The translations under genes and the position numbers were made by a program. DNA of 63,959 bases from Bacillota bacterium. Its GTDB lineage: Bacteria; Bacillota; Clostridia; Acetivibrionales; DTU013. Positions 14,585-23,023 of this stretch are shown here, in pieces. Position 1 is the first letter of the stretch, and every line of letters starts with the position of its first letter. The notes under the pieces were generated by a model. It did no database searches and was not told the origin of the DNA. It worked only from the letters and a program-made list of their open reading frames with translations. The stretch covers positions 1 through 63,959 of the forward strand of contig JAEYOM010000113.1 of assembly GCA_023411715.1 (NCBI GenBank). Direction: 5' to 3'.

Positions 14585-15925
14585 TTATCTTTTATCCTTT
14601 ACTAATGTATGGTAAGCATTAACTATCCCTTTTGATGAAACCTTTCCATCTAGCTTTACATCAAATGTTGCATACTTCTCTATTTCGTGGTGTATTTGCC
14701 AACTGGACATTTTAGGTTTTGCGGAAAGGAGTAAAGCTGCTACTCCTGTAACAAACGGTGCAGCCATTGATGTACCACTTGCATACATATACTGATTACC
14801 AGGAACTGTGCTCACGATATTGACCCCAGGAGCCGCAACACAAATATCTTCTCCAAAGTTGGAGAAACTCGCGAGTCCACCTTTATTATCAATTGCCGCA
14901 ACAGAAATTAAGTTTTTCATATTAAAACATGCAGGATAGATTTTCCTTGACGACAGATCAATACCATCATTTCCTGAAGAACATACAAACAGAATATTGC
15001 TGTTCTCAATTGCATCTTTCAAAGCATAATTATATTCGTAGCCACTCCAACTGCAATTTATAATACTGACTCCCAACTTCTCTGCATATTGAATTGCCTC
15101 GATAGCATCAGAAGTATTTCCATAATTGCCGGTAATGAATTTCAAAGGAAGAATTCGAATATTTGGAGCAACACCTCTAATACCAACTTTATCGTTATCA
15201 GAAGCAATAATTCCAGCGACATGTGTTCCATGTGCATCTTGGTTTACATTATCGAAAACAGAATTATCGCTATTAGCAAAATCCCATCCATTTACATCGT
15301 CTACATAGCCGTTATTATCGTCATCTACTCCATTTTGCGGGATCTCGCTAGTGTTAACAAAAACATTATTTTTTAACTCTATATGATTTGTATCTATCCC
15401 TGTATCCAGTACTCCTACTATGATATTATTTGACCCTAATGTAATATTCCAAGCCGGCAATACGTTTATATCAATTCCAGGCGTGCCTTCCTGCCCAATA
15501 TTCTGACCATGGTTATAAAGTCCCCATTGATAATCAAAGAACATATCTTGCGGAAATATGATTGGATTAATAGGATCAATATGCAGTTTGTAGTCAGGCT
15601 GTGCATATTCAATATTACTGTCTTTTCTCAACTCTGTTACTAATCCATTAAGATCAACTTGGTTATCTACTTCAAGTACTTCTATTTTGGTTGATTCTAT
15701 TTTCTTTTTTGTATTGAGTTTTGAAAGTCTTAATTTTTCCTTTATTGAGTTCTTCGTTTGTTCAGATTTACTATCATCTTTGAATTTGATCAGAATTGTT
15801 TTATTGTCTTCATCCTGTACTGACGAGTTAGCAATTGATTCTCCGCTTACAACACTGCCTCCGAATATGCTAAAAATAAATAGAATTGATAGAATTACCC
15901 CAAGAGTTTTTCGAAAACCATACAT
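14585..15925 (-). CDS. Secreted S8 subtilisin-like protease with propeptide
   Basis: A 446-residue preproprotease. Residues 1-28 are a signal peptide, and residues about 40-115 an I9-like inhibitory propeptide ('ILIKFKDDSK' to 'IEYAQPDYKL'). The catalytic triad is Asp174 ('VLDTGID'), His232 ('HGTHVAG') and Ser386 ('GTSMAAP'); Asn319 is the oxyanion residue. No anchor or sorting motif follows, so it should be released or kept at the outer surface. It directly precedes the precursor 5 gene. Since the exporter has no peptidase, this enzyme is a good candidate for leader removal after export; the S41 protease is the alternative. Confidence 0.92.
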   Translation of the reverse strand: MYGFRKTLGVILSILFIFSIFGGSVVSGESIANSSVQDEDNKTILIKFKDDSKSEQTKNSIKEKLRLSKLNTKKKIESTKIEVLEVDNQVDLNGLVTELRKDSNIEYAQPDYKLHIDPINPIIFPQDMFFDYQWGLYNHGQNIGQEGTPGIDINVLPAWNITLGSNNIIVGVLDTGIDTNHIELKNNVFVNTSEIPQNGVDDDNNGYVDDVNGWDFANSDNSVFDNVNQDAHGTHVAGIIASDNDKVGIRGVAPNIRILPLKFITGNYGNTSDAIEAIQYAEKLGVSIINCSWSGYEYNYALKDAIENSNILFVCSSGNDGIDLSSRKIYPACFNMKNLISVAAIDNKGGLASFSNFGEDICVAAPGVNIVSTVPGNQYMYASGTSMAAPFVTGVAALLLSAKPKMSSWQIHHEIEKYATFDVKLDGKVSSKGIVNAYHTLVKDKR

Positions 15926-16098
15926 AAATAAACCTCCGACTTAAATATTGGCCTTCCTTATATGTTAATAAATAGAGTCCAGAATAGCTAATTTAAGTAC
16001 TAATAAATTATAGATAATGTAATACCAGTAAATTGGGGAGATTTTAGCTAATTTCCTCTTAGATACACTTTTACCTTTTTATGTAAGTCGCAGTTATA

Positions 16099-16127
16099 AT
16101 CTTACATCCTTTTTTTAAAATTGTCAA
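16099..16127 (-). promoter_or_regulatory. Promoter ahead of the S8 protease and precursor operon
   Basis: On the minus strand a perfect -35 TTGACA (16122-16127) is 17 nt from a -10 TAAGAT (16099-16104), about 175 bp upstream of the S8 start. It would drive S8, precursors 5 and 4, the radical SAM enzyme, the exporter and precursors 3-1. A small hairpin (AATGAC/GTCATT, 16142-16157) lies just upstream. Confidence 0.6.
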
Positions 16128-16184
16128 TTGATTTCCCAGACAATGACTTTAGTCATTACTATTGGGTTGTTATAAGAAACCTAC

Positions 16185-16751
16185 TTATTTCACCTGAATA
16201 ATAACTTCCCCTTTAATTGCTTCGTCCCCAACGACTTTTAAGATGTACTCTTCAGTATCTGCAAAATTCAATTGTAAACTTTCACTTTTATTGGCATTCA
16301 ACACTTTCAAGACTTTATTATCCGAATCAAGTATAACTACATTAAGTTTTCCTCTTTTGATACTTGATTTATAATCAAAAGTGCTATCTTTTGCCAACTT
16401 ACTTATTGTCCTTACACCAGTAAATTTATTAAAGAAAAACCTGGTATATTGTTTACTCCGGTCAGTAGTTAAACCTATAAATATTCCACTTTCAGAATCA
16501 TCCTTATCAATTAAATCAAATTTACTTAAATCAACATCCGTATTTTCATCACTCGATAATTCATTTTCATTATCGATACTGCTTTGAGCCGAGGTACTAA
16601 TTTCACTTTCATAATTACTTTCATTACCACTAATAATACTGCTAATTTTACTCGACGTCTCCTTACTAGCATTTTTATTATCCTCATAGTTGCAGCCACT
16701 TAGTGTTATACAGAAAAAGATAAGTGTGCATAAAATCAATATTTTGTTCAT
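16185..16751 (-). CDS. Putative lipoprotein of the RiPP cluster
   Basis: A 188-residue protein with an N-terminal hydrophobic signal ending in a lipobox ('ITLSGC'), so Cys about 20 would be lipidated and the protein held on the outer membrane face. A Ser/Glu/Asn-rich linker (about 25-80) leads to a small beta-rich domain ending 'YILKVVGDEAIKGEVIIQV'. GGAGAAAATCTAT fixes the start at MNKILI. No family is recognised. It sits between the S41 and S8 protease genes and could be an accessory of processing or an immunity protein; neither is shown. Confidence 0.6.
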   Translation of the reverse strand: MNKILILCTLIFFCITLSGCNYEDNKNASKETSSKISSIISGNESNYESEISTSAQSSIDNENELSSDENTDVDLSKFDLIDKDDSESGIFIGLTTDRSKQYTRFFFNKFTGVRTISKLAKDSTFDYKSSIKRGKLNVVILDSDNKVLKVLNANKSESLQLNFADTEEYILKVVGDEAIKGEVIIQVK

Positions 16752-16823
16752 ATAGATTTTCTCCATTCTGACGTATTTCATAATTCTATTAGAATACGAA
16801 ATTATTAGCTATACCAATTAATC

Positions 16824-18140
16824 TTAACGATTTTTAATCGCCTCATATACATCATCAATGCCATTTTTTAAGTCATTAAACGTCTGATTTACTTCTACAT
16901 TCGGTATAAAATTTTCTATAAACTTATTTGATATACTAAAATATTTTGTTGAATATGATATTTGTAATTTTGAATTTTTTAATATCAAGGTCCTTAAATC
17001 GCCATACCCATTTACATTTCCTCCTGTGGGTTCGCCGTAAAAAATCGCATTTGTTTCGTTCATTAAATCAACAGCTGCAAATACCCCGGATGAAAAGGTT
17101 TTTCTACCTATTATCACAAAAACTTTACCTTTAATTTTTTCAATGTCTGCCAGTTTGTGGGCTAAATTGCTCATTAAGACTGAATTTCCGCCAGTATTTT
17201 CTCTTAAATCGATAACAAACTTTTTTATATTATTTTCAGCTATGGCTTTTAAAATCCCTTCCGAAAACATCTCAAAATCGGGATACTTTTGGAAATCTTT
17301 GATTCCTGATTCCTGGGCAATATCTCTATCAACGCAATTATTATATTGGAAATACAATATTTTATCCTCCGGGATATACCTATACCAGTATAAATTATCA
17401 GCAAAGCTGCCGTAGTCATACTGCAATCTTAATGGCTTAACGGGCATTTCATCATTAACACTTACCGTATTTTCGGATGTTAAAGCTTCAGGAGATAATT
17501 TATATTTGCTTGTACTATTGCTGTCATCTTTAAATGTAAATTCATTAATATCTCCCCTTGTAATTCCAAGCAATTTCAAAACATCTGGCATCACAACATA
17601 TTGTACATCGAAAACCTTAAGCCATTGATTATTTTCATGAGAAATCAATGAATCTGTTTTATTCATTATTTCATATATAGGAATACCATTGATATGGGTA
17701 AGTTTTTTTCCTAAAATATCTTTATGTTCCTTATTCGTTGTGATTACTCTTAAATCATCACCGAACCACCATATTTCAATAGGATATGAAGAACTGTTGT
17801 TATAACTCAAATTTAAAGAAGTGTGCGCATCTCCTATTAAAGCTACTATTTGAGCTAATCTGCATTTAATCTCAGAATCCTTAAGTTTCGGCACATCATT
17901 CTTTAAATCCTGTATCTCTTTATCAAAGTCTTCCTTCTTTATGCTGTGATATAAATTTTTGTGTTTCAGAGGTAAAGTTAAATGTAAATAATCTATATCC
18001 TCAATCCAGTGCTGTACGCTGAGACCCATTACTGTATTAGTATTGGATACTTTTTCATTATAGGAATCACAGCCACTATTTATTATTATCAGCACAACTA
18101 CAATTAATATACATATCTTGCTTTTTTCAAACCTAACCAT
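16824..18140 (-). CDS. S41-family (C-terminal processing type) protease, membrane-anchored
   Basis: A 438-residue S41 peptidase. An N-terminal hydrophobic segment ends in 'IINSGC', a plausible though non-ideal lipobox, so it is likely tethered outside. The core has 'FVIDLRENTGGNS', the nucleophile region 'IGRKTFSSGVFAA' (serine after Phe) and 'FYGEPTGGNVNGYGD'. There is no clear PDZ domain between signal and core. TAAGGGGGGTAAAT sets the start at MVRFEK. It is the first gene of the cluster and, with the S8 protease, gives two extracytoplasmic proteases for one peptide family, suggesting two-step trimming or clearance of leaders. Confidence 0.87.
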   Translation of the reverse strand: MVRFEKSKICILIVVVLIIINSGCDSYNEKVSNTNTVMGLSVQHWIEDIDYLHLTLPLKHKNLYHSIKKEDFDKEIQDLKNDVPKLKDSEIKCRLAQIVALIGDAHTSLNLSYNNSSSYPIEIWWFGDDLRVITTNKEHKDILGKKLTHINGIPIYEIMNKTDSLISHENNQWLKVFDVQYVVMPDVLKLLGITRGDINEFTFKDDSNSTSKYKLSPEALTSENTVSVNDEMPVKPLRLQYDYGSFADNLYWYRYIPEDKILYFQYNNCVDRDIAQESGIKDFQKYPDFEMFSEGILKAIAENNIKKFVIDLRENTGGNSVLMSNLAHKLADIEKIKGKVFVIIGRKTFSSGVFAAVDLMNETNAIFYGEPTGGNVNGYGDLRTLILKNSKLQISYSTKYFSISNKFIENFIPNVEVNQTFNDLKNGIDDVYEAIKNR

Positions 18141-18169
18141 ATTTACCCCCCTTATTTTCATGTCCTTAT

Positions 18170-18183
18170 ATTGTTTAAACAAT
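18170..18183. promoter_or_regulatory. Perfect palindrome upstream of the S41 gene
   Basis: ATTGTTTAAACAAT is a perfect 14-bp palindrome 30 bp upstream of the S41 start codon. It could be an operator for the cluster, but no regulator gene is present in the element. The rest of 18184-18504 is AT-rich, without a gene or a clear consensus promoter. Confidence 0.35.
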
Positions 18184-18504
18184 TTATTCTAATTTAACGC
18201 TAAAACTATTTATTGTTATAGATACCATAATATTACACCATGGTTTATGAAGATGATGATATCAATAATTTAATAATTAGTCAATTTGTGAATGGTAAAT
18301 AATCTCGTCAAATCGGAGGTTGATCGTTTTAATCAACGCCTGGGGCAATCTAAAACAAATAATTAGTCACCGGAATACGCAATATCTCCAATAAAGTTAG
18401 CAGAAAATAGTCAGATGGCTACCCTTTACATAATAATGGCTATGTTGTCCGATACCCGTGCTTTTGATTCTACATATAATTACAAAACATATTTCCCAAT
18501 AGGC

Positions 18505-18527
18505 AAAAAACAAGCCTCTAAGCTTGT
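18505..18527 (-). terminator. Terminator downstream of rlmD
   Basis: On the minus strand ACAAGC pairs with GCTTGT around a 6-nt loop and is followed by TTTTTT. It lies about 104 nt past the rlmD stop, inside the inner element, and would isolate the RiPP cluster from rlmD transcription. Confidence 0.75.
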
Positions 18528-18545
18528 CACTACTTCGATTAGAGA

Positions 18546-18587
18546 CTATGTCATCTTTTTTATCTCCTCAAGGGTCACATGATAATT
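18546..18587 (-). repeat. Element right-end motif, copy 2
   Basis: This 42-bp block matches 7025-7066 at 39 of 42 positions and, like it, begins exactly 43 nt past the rlmD stop codon. On the minus strand it includes CCTTGAGGAGATAAAAAAG, an imperfect inverted copy of the left end at 7145 (18 of 22 positions). Confidence 0.7.
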
Positions 18588-18630
18588 TCAAGGACCGCAA
18601 ATGTACTCAAACCCTTGATTTACAAAAGTT

Positions 18631-20145
18631 TCAGCCTCGTTCAATGCGTACTACACTTTCTGTATGCCCGGTCCAGGGGAACATGTCCACAGGCTGGGCT
18701 TCAATGGCCTTGTAGCCTCGGCTGTCGAGGAATTTCAGATCGCGTGCCAGAGTGGCGGGATTGCAGGAAACATAAACTATCCTGTCGGGCCGCATCTCAG
18801 CAAGCAAAGAAAGCAGGGATTCTTCACAGCCCTTACGCGGCGGGTCGAGTACGACGACATCGGCTCTGATCCCATTGCTATAAAGCTCAGGCACTACGTT
18901 TTCAGATTCACCGACAATGAATTCGGCATTTTTGATTCCATTCAGCGAAGCGTTTTTGCGCGCATCCACTATTGCGGCTTCCACGACTTCGACTCCATAA
19001 ACCTTACGGGCCCCGGCCGACAGGAACAGAGAAATTGTACCTATGCCACAGTAAAGGTCGAAAACCGTTTCCGAGCCTGTAAGATCAGCAAATTCCAAGG
19101 CCTTTGAGTAAAGCACCTCTGTTTGCACGGGATTGACCTGAAAAAAGGAGTGCGGCGAGATCACGAATCTGTATTTGCCGATCGTGTCGGTAATAGTTTC
19201 GCTGCCATAAATCAGTATGTTTTCAGGACCAAGTATGACGTTGGTTTTTTCCATATTTATGTTCAGGTAGATGCTCTTTATTACCGGGATATGAATATCG
19301 TCTGCGGGTTCTGACGCACTCAGGCCATTGACATTGTCCCGGGTATCCGCCATATCCCGGGTATCTGCCATATCCCGGGTATCTGCCATATCCCGGCTAT
19401 CTGCGGTCTTCCCGCTCTCTTTCTGCGGAAAAGGAGCTGCCCCGGTAAGCCTTTTAACAAGCTCCTCTGCGGCGCCGTTGGGCAGAGACCTGCCGTTGAT
19501 GACAAGCACGACCATTACTTCGCCCGTGTGAAACCCAACGCGCGTGACTATGTGGCGTACCAGACCTTTGCCCGTTGCTTCATTGTAAACCGATATGCCC
19601 TTATCTACGATAAACTGCCTGACGATCATTCGTATATTGTTGCTGACAGTATCCTGTATGCCGCACTCTTCCGAATCGATGACGTCATGGGAACGGGCGG
19701 CGTAAAAGCCGGTGATGATATCGCTTCCCGAGACTGCTACGGGATATTGGGCCTTGTTCCTGTAATTCATGGGATTACTCATTCCGATGGCATCATGAAC
19801 GACGACATCCTTTAGGCCACCCAGGCGTTCCAAATCATCTCTGACAAGCTTCGTTTTAAAAGCAAGCTGCGCACCATAATCCATATGCTGCAGGTTGCAG
19901 CCGCCGCAGCGCTTGTATTCGCTGCAGAAGGGAGTTACCCTGGCAGGCGAGGGTTTCAATACCGATATGAGCTTCCCAACGGCATAAGTTTTGTTCAGCT
20001 TTATTATCCTGACCTCGGCCTGTTCGCCTTCAAGCACACCGTCCGTAAAAACAGCCAGGCCGTCGATCCTGCCCACGCCCTGCCCTTCATGCGTCATCCC
20101 GGTTATATCGATTGTATAATTTTTGTTTTTTTCAATGACTGACAT
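18631..20145 (-). CDS. rlmD: 23S rRNA (uracil-5-)-methyltransferase RlmD/RumA type
   Basis: This SAM-dependent enzyme makes 5-methyluridine in 23S rRNA. Residues 1-60 are a TRAM RNA-binding domain. An iron-sulfur motif Cys-x5-Cys-x2-Cys follows ('CSEYKRCGGC', about 74-83), with a fourth Cys in 'SEECGIQD'. The SAM site is 'VFDLYCGIGTISL', and the catalytic Cys lies in 'YVSCNPATL'. An insert of about 35 residues with MADTRD repeats (DNA at 19337-19406) makes it longer than usual. ATG is preferred over an upstream GTG because AGGTGG precedes it by 9 nt. Its last 11 codons appear to be supplied by the integrated element, since alternative tails exist at 7110 and 4369. Confidence 0.93.
   Translation of the reverse strand: MSVIEKNKNYTIDITGMTHEGQGVGRIDGLAVFTDGVLEGEQAEVRIIKLNKTYAVGKLISVLKPSPARVTPFCSEYKRCGGCNLQHMDYGAQLAFKTKLVRDDLERLGGLKDVVVHDAIGMSNPMNYRNKAQYPVAVSGSDIITGFYAARSHDVIDSEECGIQDTVSNNIRMIVRQFIVDKGISVYNEATGKGLVRHIVTRVGFHTGEVMVVLVINGRSLPNGAAEELVKRLTGAAPFPQKESGKTADSRDMADTRDMADTRDMADTRDNVNGLSASEPADDIHIPVIKSIYLNINMEKTNVILGPENILIYGSETITDTIGKYRFVISPHSFFQVNPVQTEVLYSKALEFADLTGSETVFDLYCGIGTISLFLSAGARKVYGVEVVEAAIVDARKNASLNGIKNAEFIVGESENVVPELYSNGIRADVVVLDPPRKGCEESLLSLLAEMRPDRIVYVSCNPATLARDLKFLDSRGYKAIEAQPVDMFPWTGHTESVVRIERG
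19337..19406. repeat. 18-bp tandem repeat inside rlmD
   Basis: About 3.9 copies of TCCCGGGTATCTGCCATA, in frame, encode the MADTRD hexapeptide repeats of RlmD on the minus strand. Copies differ by one or two bases. The insert falls in a surface region between the methyltransferase subdomains and is probably neutral and variable in copy number. Confidence 0.85.
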
Positions 20146-20224
20146 TTGAGTAACCACCTAACGCCTACTAAATTGTATATCTCACTAAAAGTGTACGGCA
20201 ATAATCATAACCCGGGCAAAACAC

Positions 20225-20252
20225 AAAAAAATTGCCCCAAATCCGTGGGGCA
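20225..20252 (-). terminator. Terminator after the chemoreceptor gene
   Basis: On the minus strand TGCCCCA and TGGGGCA form a strong GC-rich stem with a 6-nt loop followed by a long T-run. It lies about 190 nt past the chemoreceptor stop and 80 nt ahead of rlmD. The spacer 20340-20436 holds degenerate CAAGCGTT/CAAGTGCT repeats and no gene. Confidence 0.85.
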
Positions 20253-20439
20253 GCACAATATATCAGATAGAATCAGTATGCCATATGGTTATTGTCCCAT
20301 ATTCATCCAGTTATATTCATACCCCGGGAAATAAAAACTCTTCAATCACACTATGAAGTGCTCATTAGCACCCAAGCGTTCATTAATACCCAAGTGCTCA
20401 TTAGCCGTCCAAGCGTTTCATTTACGCTTTGAAGCATAT

Positions 20440-22911
20440 TTACACCTTAAAATGCTCCAACAGGCTGTTGAGCGTTCCTGCTACCTCATCGAGCTTCGAG
20501 GTCATCGTTTCCATCTCTTTTATAGTCTTCTGCTGCAGAGCAAGGTCTTCGTCGATCTCTTCACCGGAAGCGACCGTCTGGCTGGCAGCCTTTGCGAGCG
20601 TATCTATCGTCCCGATCAGTTCGGCAGTATTGTCCTGCCTTGCCCTGACTGCTTCCGCCGTTTCCTTCAGAGTCCCTACTATATTATTGATCGTTCCTGT
20701 GATCTCAAGTATGCTGCCCCTGGCTTCGTTGATCTTTCCTATGCCCTCATCAACGCCGCTGACGCCGTCGCCGATACGGTCTACGGCAAATTGTATCCTG
20801 CCCTGTATCTCGCTGATCAGCGATTTGATCTCATGAGCCGCCTTGTTGCTGCCTTCGGAAAGTTTTCTTATCTCATCCGCCAGAACAGTAAAGCCCTTGC
20901 CCTGCTGGCCCGCCCTGGCTGCTTCTATCGCTGCGTTCAGCGCCAGAAGATTAGTCTTGGACGCGATCTCCGTGATGGTATTCGTTATGATGCCTATCTT
21001 GCCTGACGAATCCTCCAGCTCATTGATGGAATCTGCTATCTGCCTTACCGTGTCCGTTACGTTGCGTATTACTGCCTCGGCTTCCTGCACCGATTTTTCA
21101 CCCGAAGCAGCGATTTCGATCGCCTTCATGCCCTCTTCTACCGCTTTTCCGGTAGTCAGCGCAAGGCTTTCCGAGTCGTCTGCGGCAGCGACCTTGCCGG
21201 CGCCGGCTGAAGGATGCCTGGTGCCGTTTACAAGGCCCTCCATTATATTCTTTATACTGGTGGAGACCTTTCCGGCATTTTCACGGCTATGTGTAAACAG
21301 GTCCGCAAAAGCCTTCCTCAGAATGCCTATATCACCTGTGGTACTTTTCACCTGTTCAAGCATCCTCTGCTGGCCGTCAAGTATGACATTGACCCTGGAG
21401 CCAAGCTCTCCGAGCTCATCTCTGCGCTTATTCTCCACTCTGTCCGTAAGGTCACCGCTTCCGGCCTTTTCAAGCAGTTTCGTCATATTTCGGATCGGAT
21501 TCAGTATATTCCTTGAAAGCAATAGAGCAGCCAGCATTCCAATGAGCAGGGAAATGAAAGCTATCAGGCCAAGTGCAAGTATAAGCTGGCTCTTAAGGCT
21601 TCTCGATCTTTCGATATCATTTGCCAGATAGGATTTATAGGTTGTTTCCAGCGAATCCAGCAATTCGGCCTGCCTGGCGCACAAATCTTTGGATTCACTG
21701 AAGCTTGCAGCCAGTCCGGCATTCTCGACAGTATTTTTCGCCGAAAGCAAGGCATCGTACGCCTTAGTGAGCGTACTGCAGGCTGCCGACGCATCTGTGG
21801 CCGCCGCGGCATTTTTTGCCGTAAGTAATGGCTGGAGCTTTTTCAATGAGTCGGAAGCGCTTTGCAGCTGTGTGCCGAACTCACCCGCGTTTCCTCCGCC
21901 GATGGCAAATGCGGAAACAGCCCTGCTGAAACCATCCCGTGTAAGGTCAAGTGCGGTATCGATAAGTGTCAGTTTTTTCAGGGCCCCTGTGAGAGCCGAA
22001 GCAAAAAGCCTGTTCAATATCGTCTGCGCATCCGTATTGCTTTGCAGCGCTTCCTCGAGATATGATCGGACATTATCGGCCAATGCTTTATCATACGCTG
22101 CGGCCGCGCCGTTTTCCTGCAATGACGGAACACCTGCCTGCCGGACTGAAGTACCGTTTGACGCTGAAGACTGACTGGTTTTCAGTGAGGAAGGTTCCTT
22201 TTGAAGTTCGGCGAGCTGCGCCTGAAGTTCCGCTATCTGCGCCTGAAGCGCCTTTTTGTCTGAAACGGGCTGCGTATTTGTCATAGATGTATTCTCATAC
22301 GAACCAAGTACATTCGCGAGAGCCGGCGCCAGGCTGTCCAGAGTGATCCGCTGATCCGCGTTCAGAGTTCCCAGTTCTGTAATATCGGTCTGCTGTGTAC
22401 CGGCAGTTGCATTGACCTGCTCCTGTATCAATTTTTTGAGCTCCAGTTCTTCTGACAGCAACTCATCGTATTGCTTGCTGAAATCGGCAAAAAGCCGTTC
22501 ATATTCCGAACGATCAGACTTCTTGACAGCTTCTGAAATTTTTGTTTTATATGCATCGGTATACTGACCGTTAAGTCCCTTTAATTCCTCAAGGACAGCT
22601 TTTTCCTTACTTTCAGACTGCTTTGCCAGACCATCGATCAAGTCTGCCAGTTTTCCGCTGTTTTTATCGAACTCTTGGGAAGATGACGCATCAAGGCTGA
22701 TAGCGCTTTCCGCAATAAGCTTCTGCTGTGCGGCCAACAGATCCTTTATTCCGCGCACACTGGCAACGCGCGCATTGTTGCCGTCCGCGCTCGCAGCTAT
22801 CCCCTCAACAACAAAAGTATATCCGCCGTATGAAACCGCCAGCGCTAAAATTGAACAGATCAAGACAGTAACAATGAAAGCCAGGATCAGTTTTGCCCTA
22901 ATTTTTATCAT
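20440..22911 (-). CDS. Methyl-accepting chemotaxis protein
   Basis: An 823-residue transmembrane chemoreceptor. One membrane segment is at residues about 8-30 and the second at about 425-455, enclosing a large, mostly helical extracellular sensor region rich in Ala, Gln and Ser. A HAMP linker follows ('LLSRNILNPIRNMTK'), then the cytoplasmic signalling domain with the conserved hairpin 'ASKTNLLALNAAIEAARAG' (about 650). The protein ends in 'SLLEHFKV' without the CheR-docking pentapeptide of enteric receptors. GGAGATAAATGC precedes the ATG. It is a lone gene; no che operon is nearby. The ligand is unknown because the sensor region matches no domain I recognise. Confidence 0.92.
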   Translation of the reverse strand: MIKIRAKLILAFIVTVLICSILALAVSYGGYTFVVEGIAASADGNNARVASVRGIKDLLAAQQKLIAESAISLDASSSQEFDKNSGKLADLIDGLAKQSESKEKAVLEELKGLNGQYTDAYKTKISEAVKKSDRSEYERLFADFSKQYDELLSEELELKKLIQEQVNATAGTQQTDITELGTLNADQRITLDSLAPALANVLGSYENTSMTNTQPVSDKKALQAQIAELQAQLAELQKEPSSLKTSQSSASNGTSVRQAGVPSLQENGAAAAYDKALADNVRSYLEEALQSNTDAQTILNRLFASALTGALKKLTLIDTALDLTRDGFSRAVSAFAIGGGNAGEFGTQLQSASDSLKKLQPLLTAKNAAAATDASAACSTLTKAYDALLSAKNTVENAGLAASFSESKDLCARQAELLDSLETTYKSYLANDIERSRSLKSQLILALGLIAFISLLIGMLAALLLSRNILNPIRNMTKLLEKAGSGDLTDRVENKRRDELGELGSRVNVILDGQQRMLEQVKSTTGDIGILRKAFADLFTHSRENAGKVSTSIKNIMEGLVNGTRHPSAGAGKVAAADDSESLALTTGKAVEEGMKAIEIAASGEKSVQEAEAVIRNVTDTVRQIADSINELEDSSGKIGIITNTITEIASKTNLLALNAAIEAARAGQQGKGFTVLADEIRKLSEGSNKAAHEIKSLISEIQGRIQFAVDRIGDGVSGVDEGIGKINEARGSILEITGTINNIVGTLKETAEAVRARQDNTAELIGTIDTLAKAASQTVASGEEIDEDLALQQKTIKEMETMTSKLDEVAGTLNSLLEHFKV

Positions 22912-23023
22912 GCATTTATCTCCGCTATTATCTGACGAGTTGGAATATTTGATCCGAAAGCATATTCATGTATATTATTCGATATAATAATACAAAATCC
23001 TTCTTGCTGATGGCAATAATTGA

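Larger units (their letters stand above)
7145..18668. mobile_element. Inner integrated element carrying the RiPP cluster (inferred)
   Basis: The segment runs from the conserved left end (7145-7195) to the crossover region inside the intact rlmD (about 18657-18668). All genes are on the minus strand: S41 protease, lipoprotein, S8 protease, two precursors, radical SAM enzyme, ABC exporter, three precursors, adenylating enzyme and racemase. It is AT-rich compared with rlmD and everything to its right. No integrase, relaxase or transposase gene is present, so movement would need a recombinase supplied from elsewhere. Confidence 0.55.

Noticed and set aside
19337..19406. Frameshift in rlmD caused by the tandem repeat
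   Set aside because: The repeat is 18 bp, in frame, and all catalytic and iron-sulfur motifs remain on one continuous frame.
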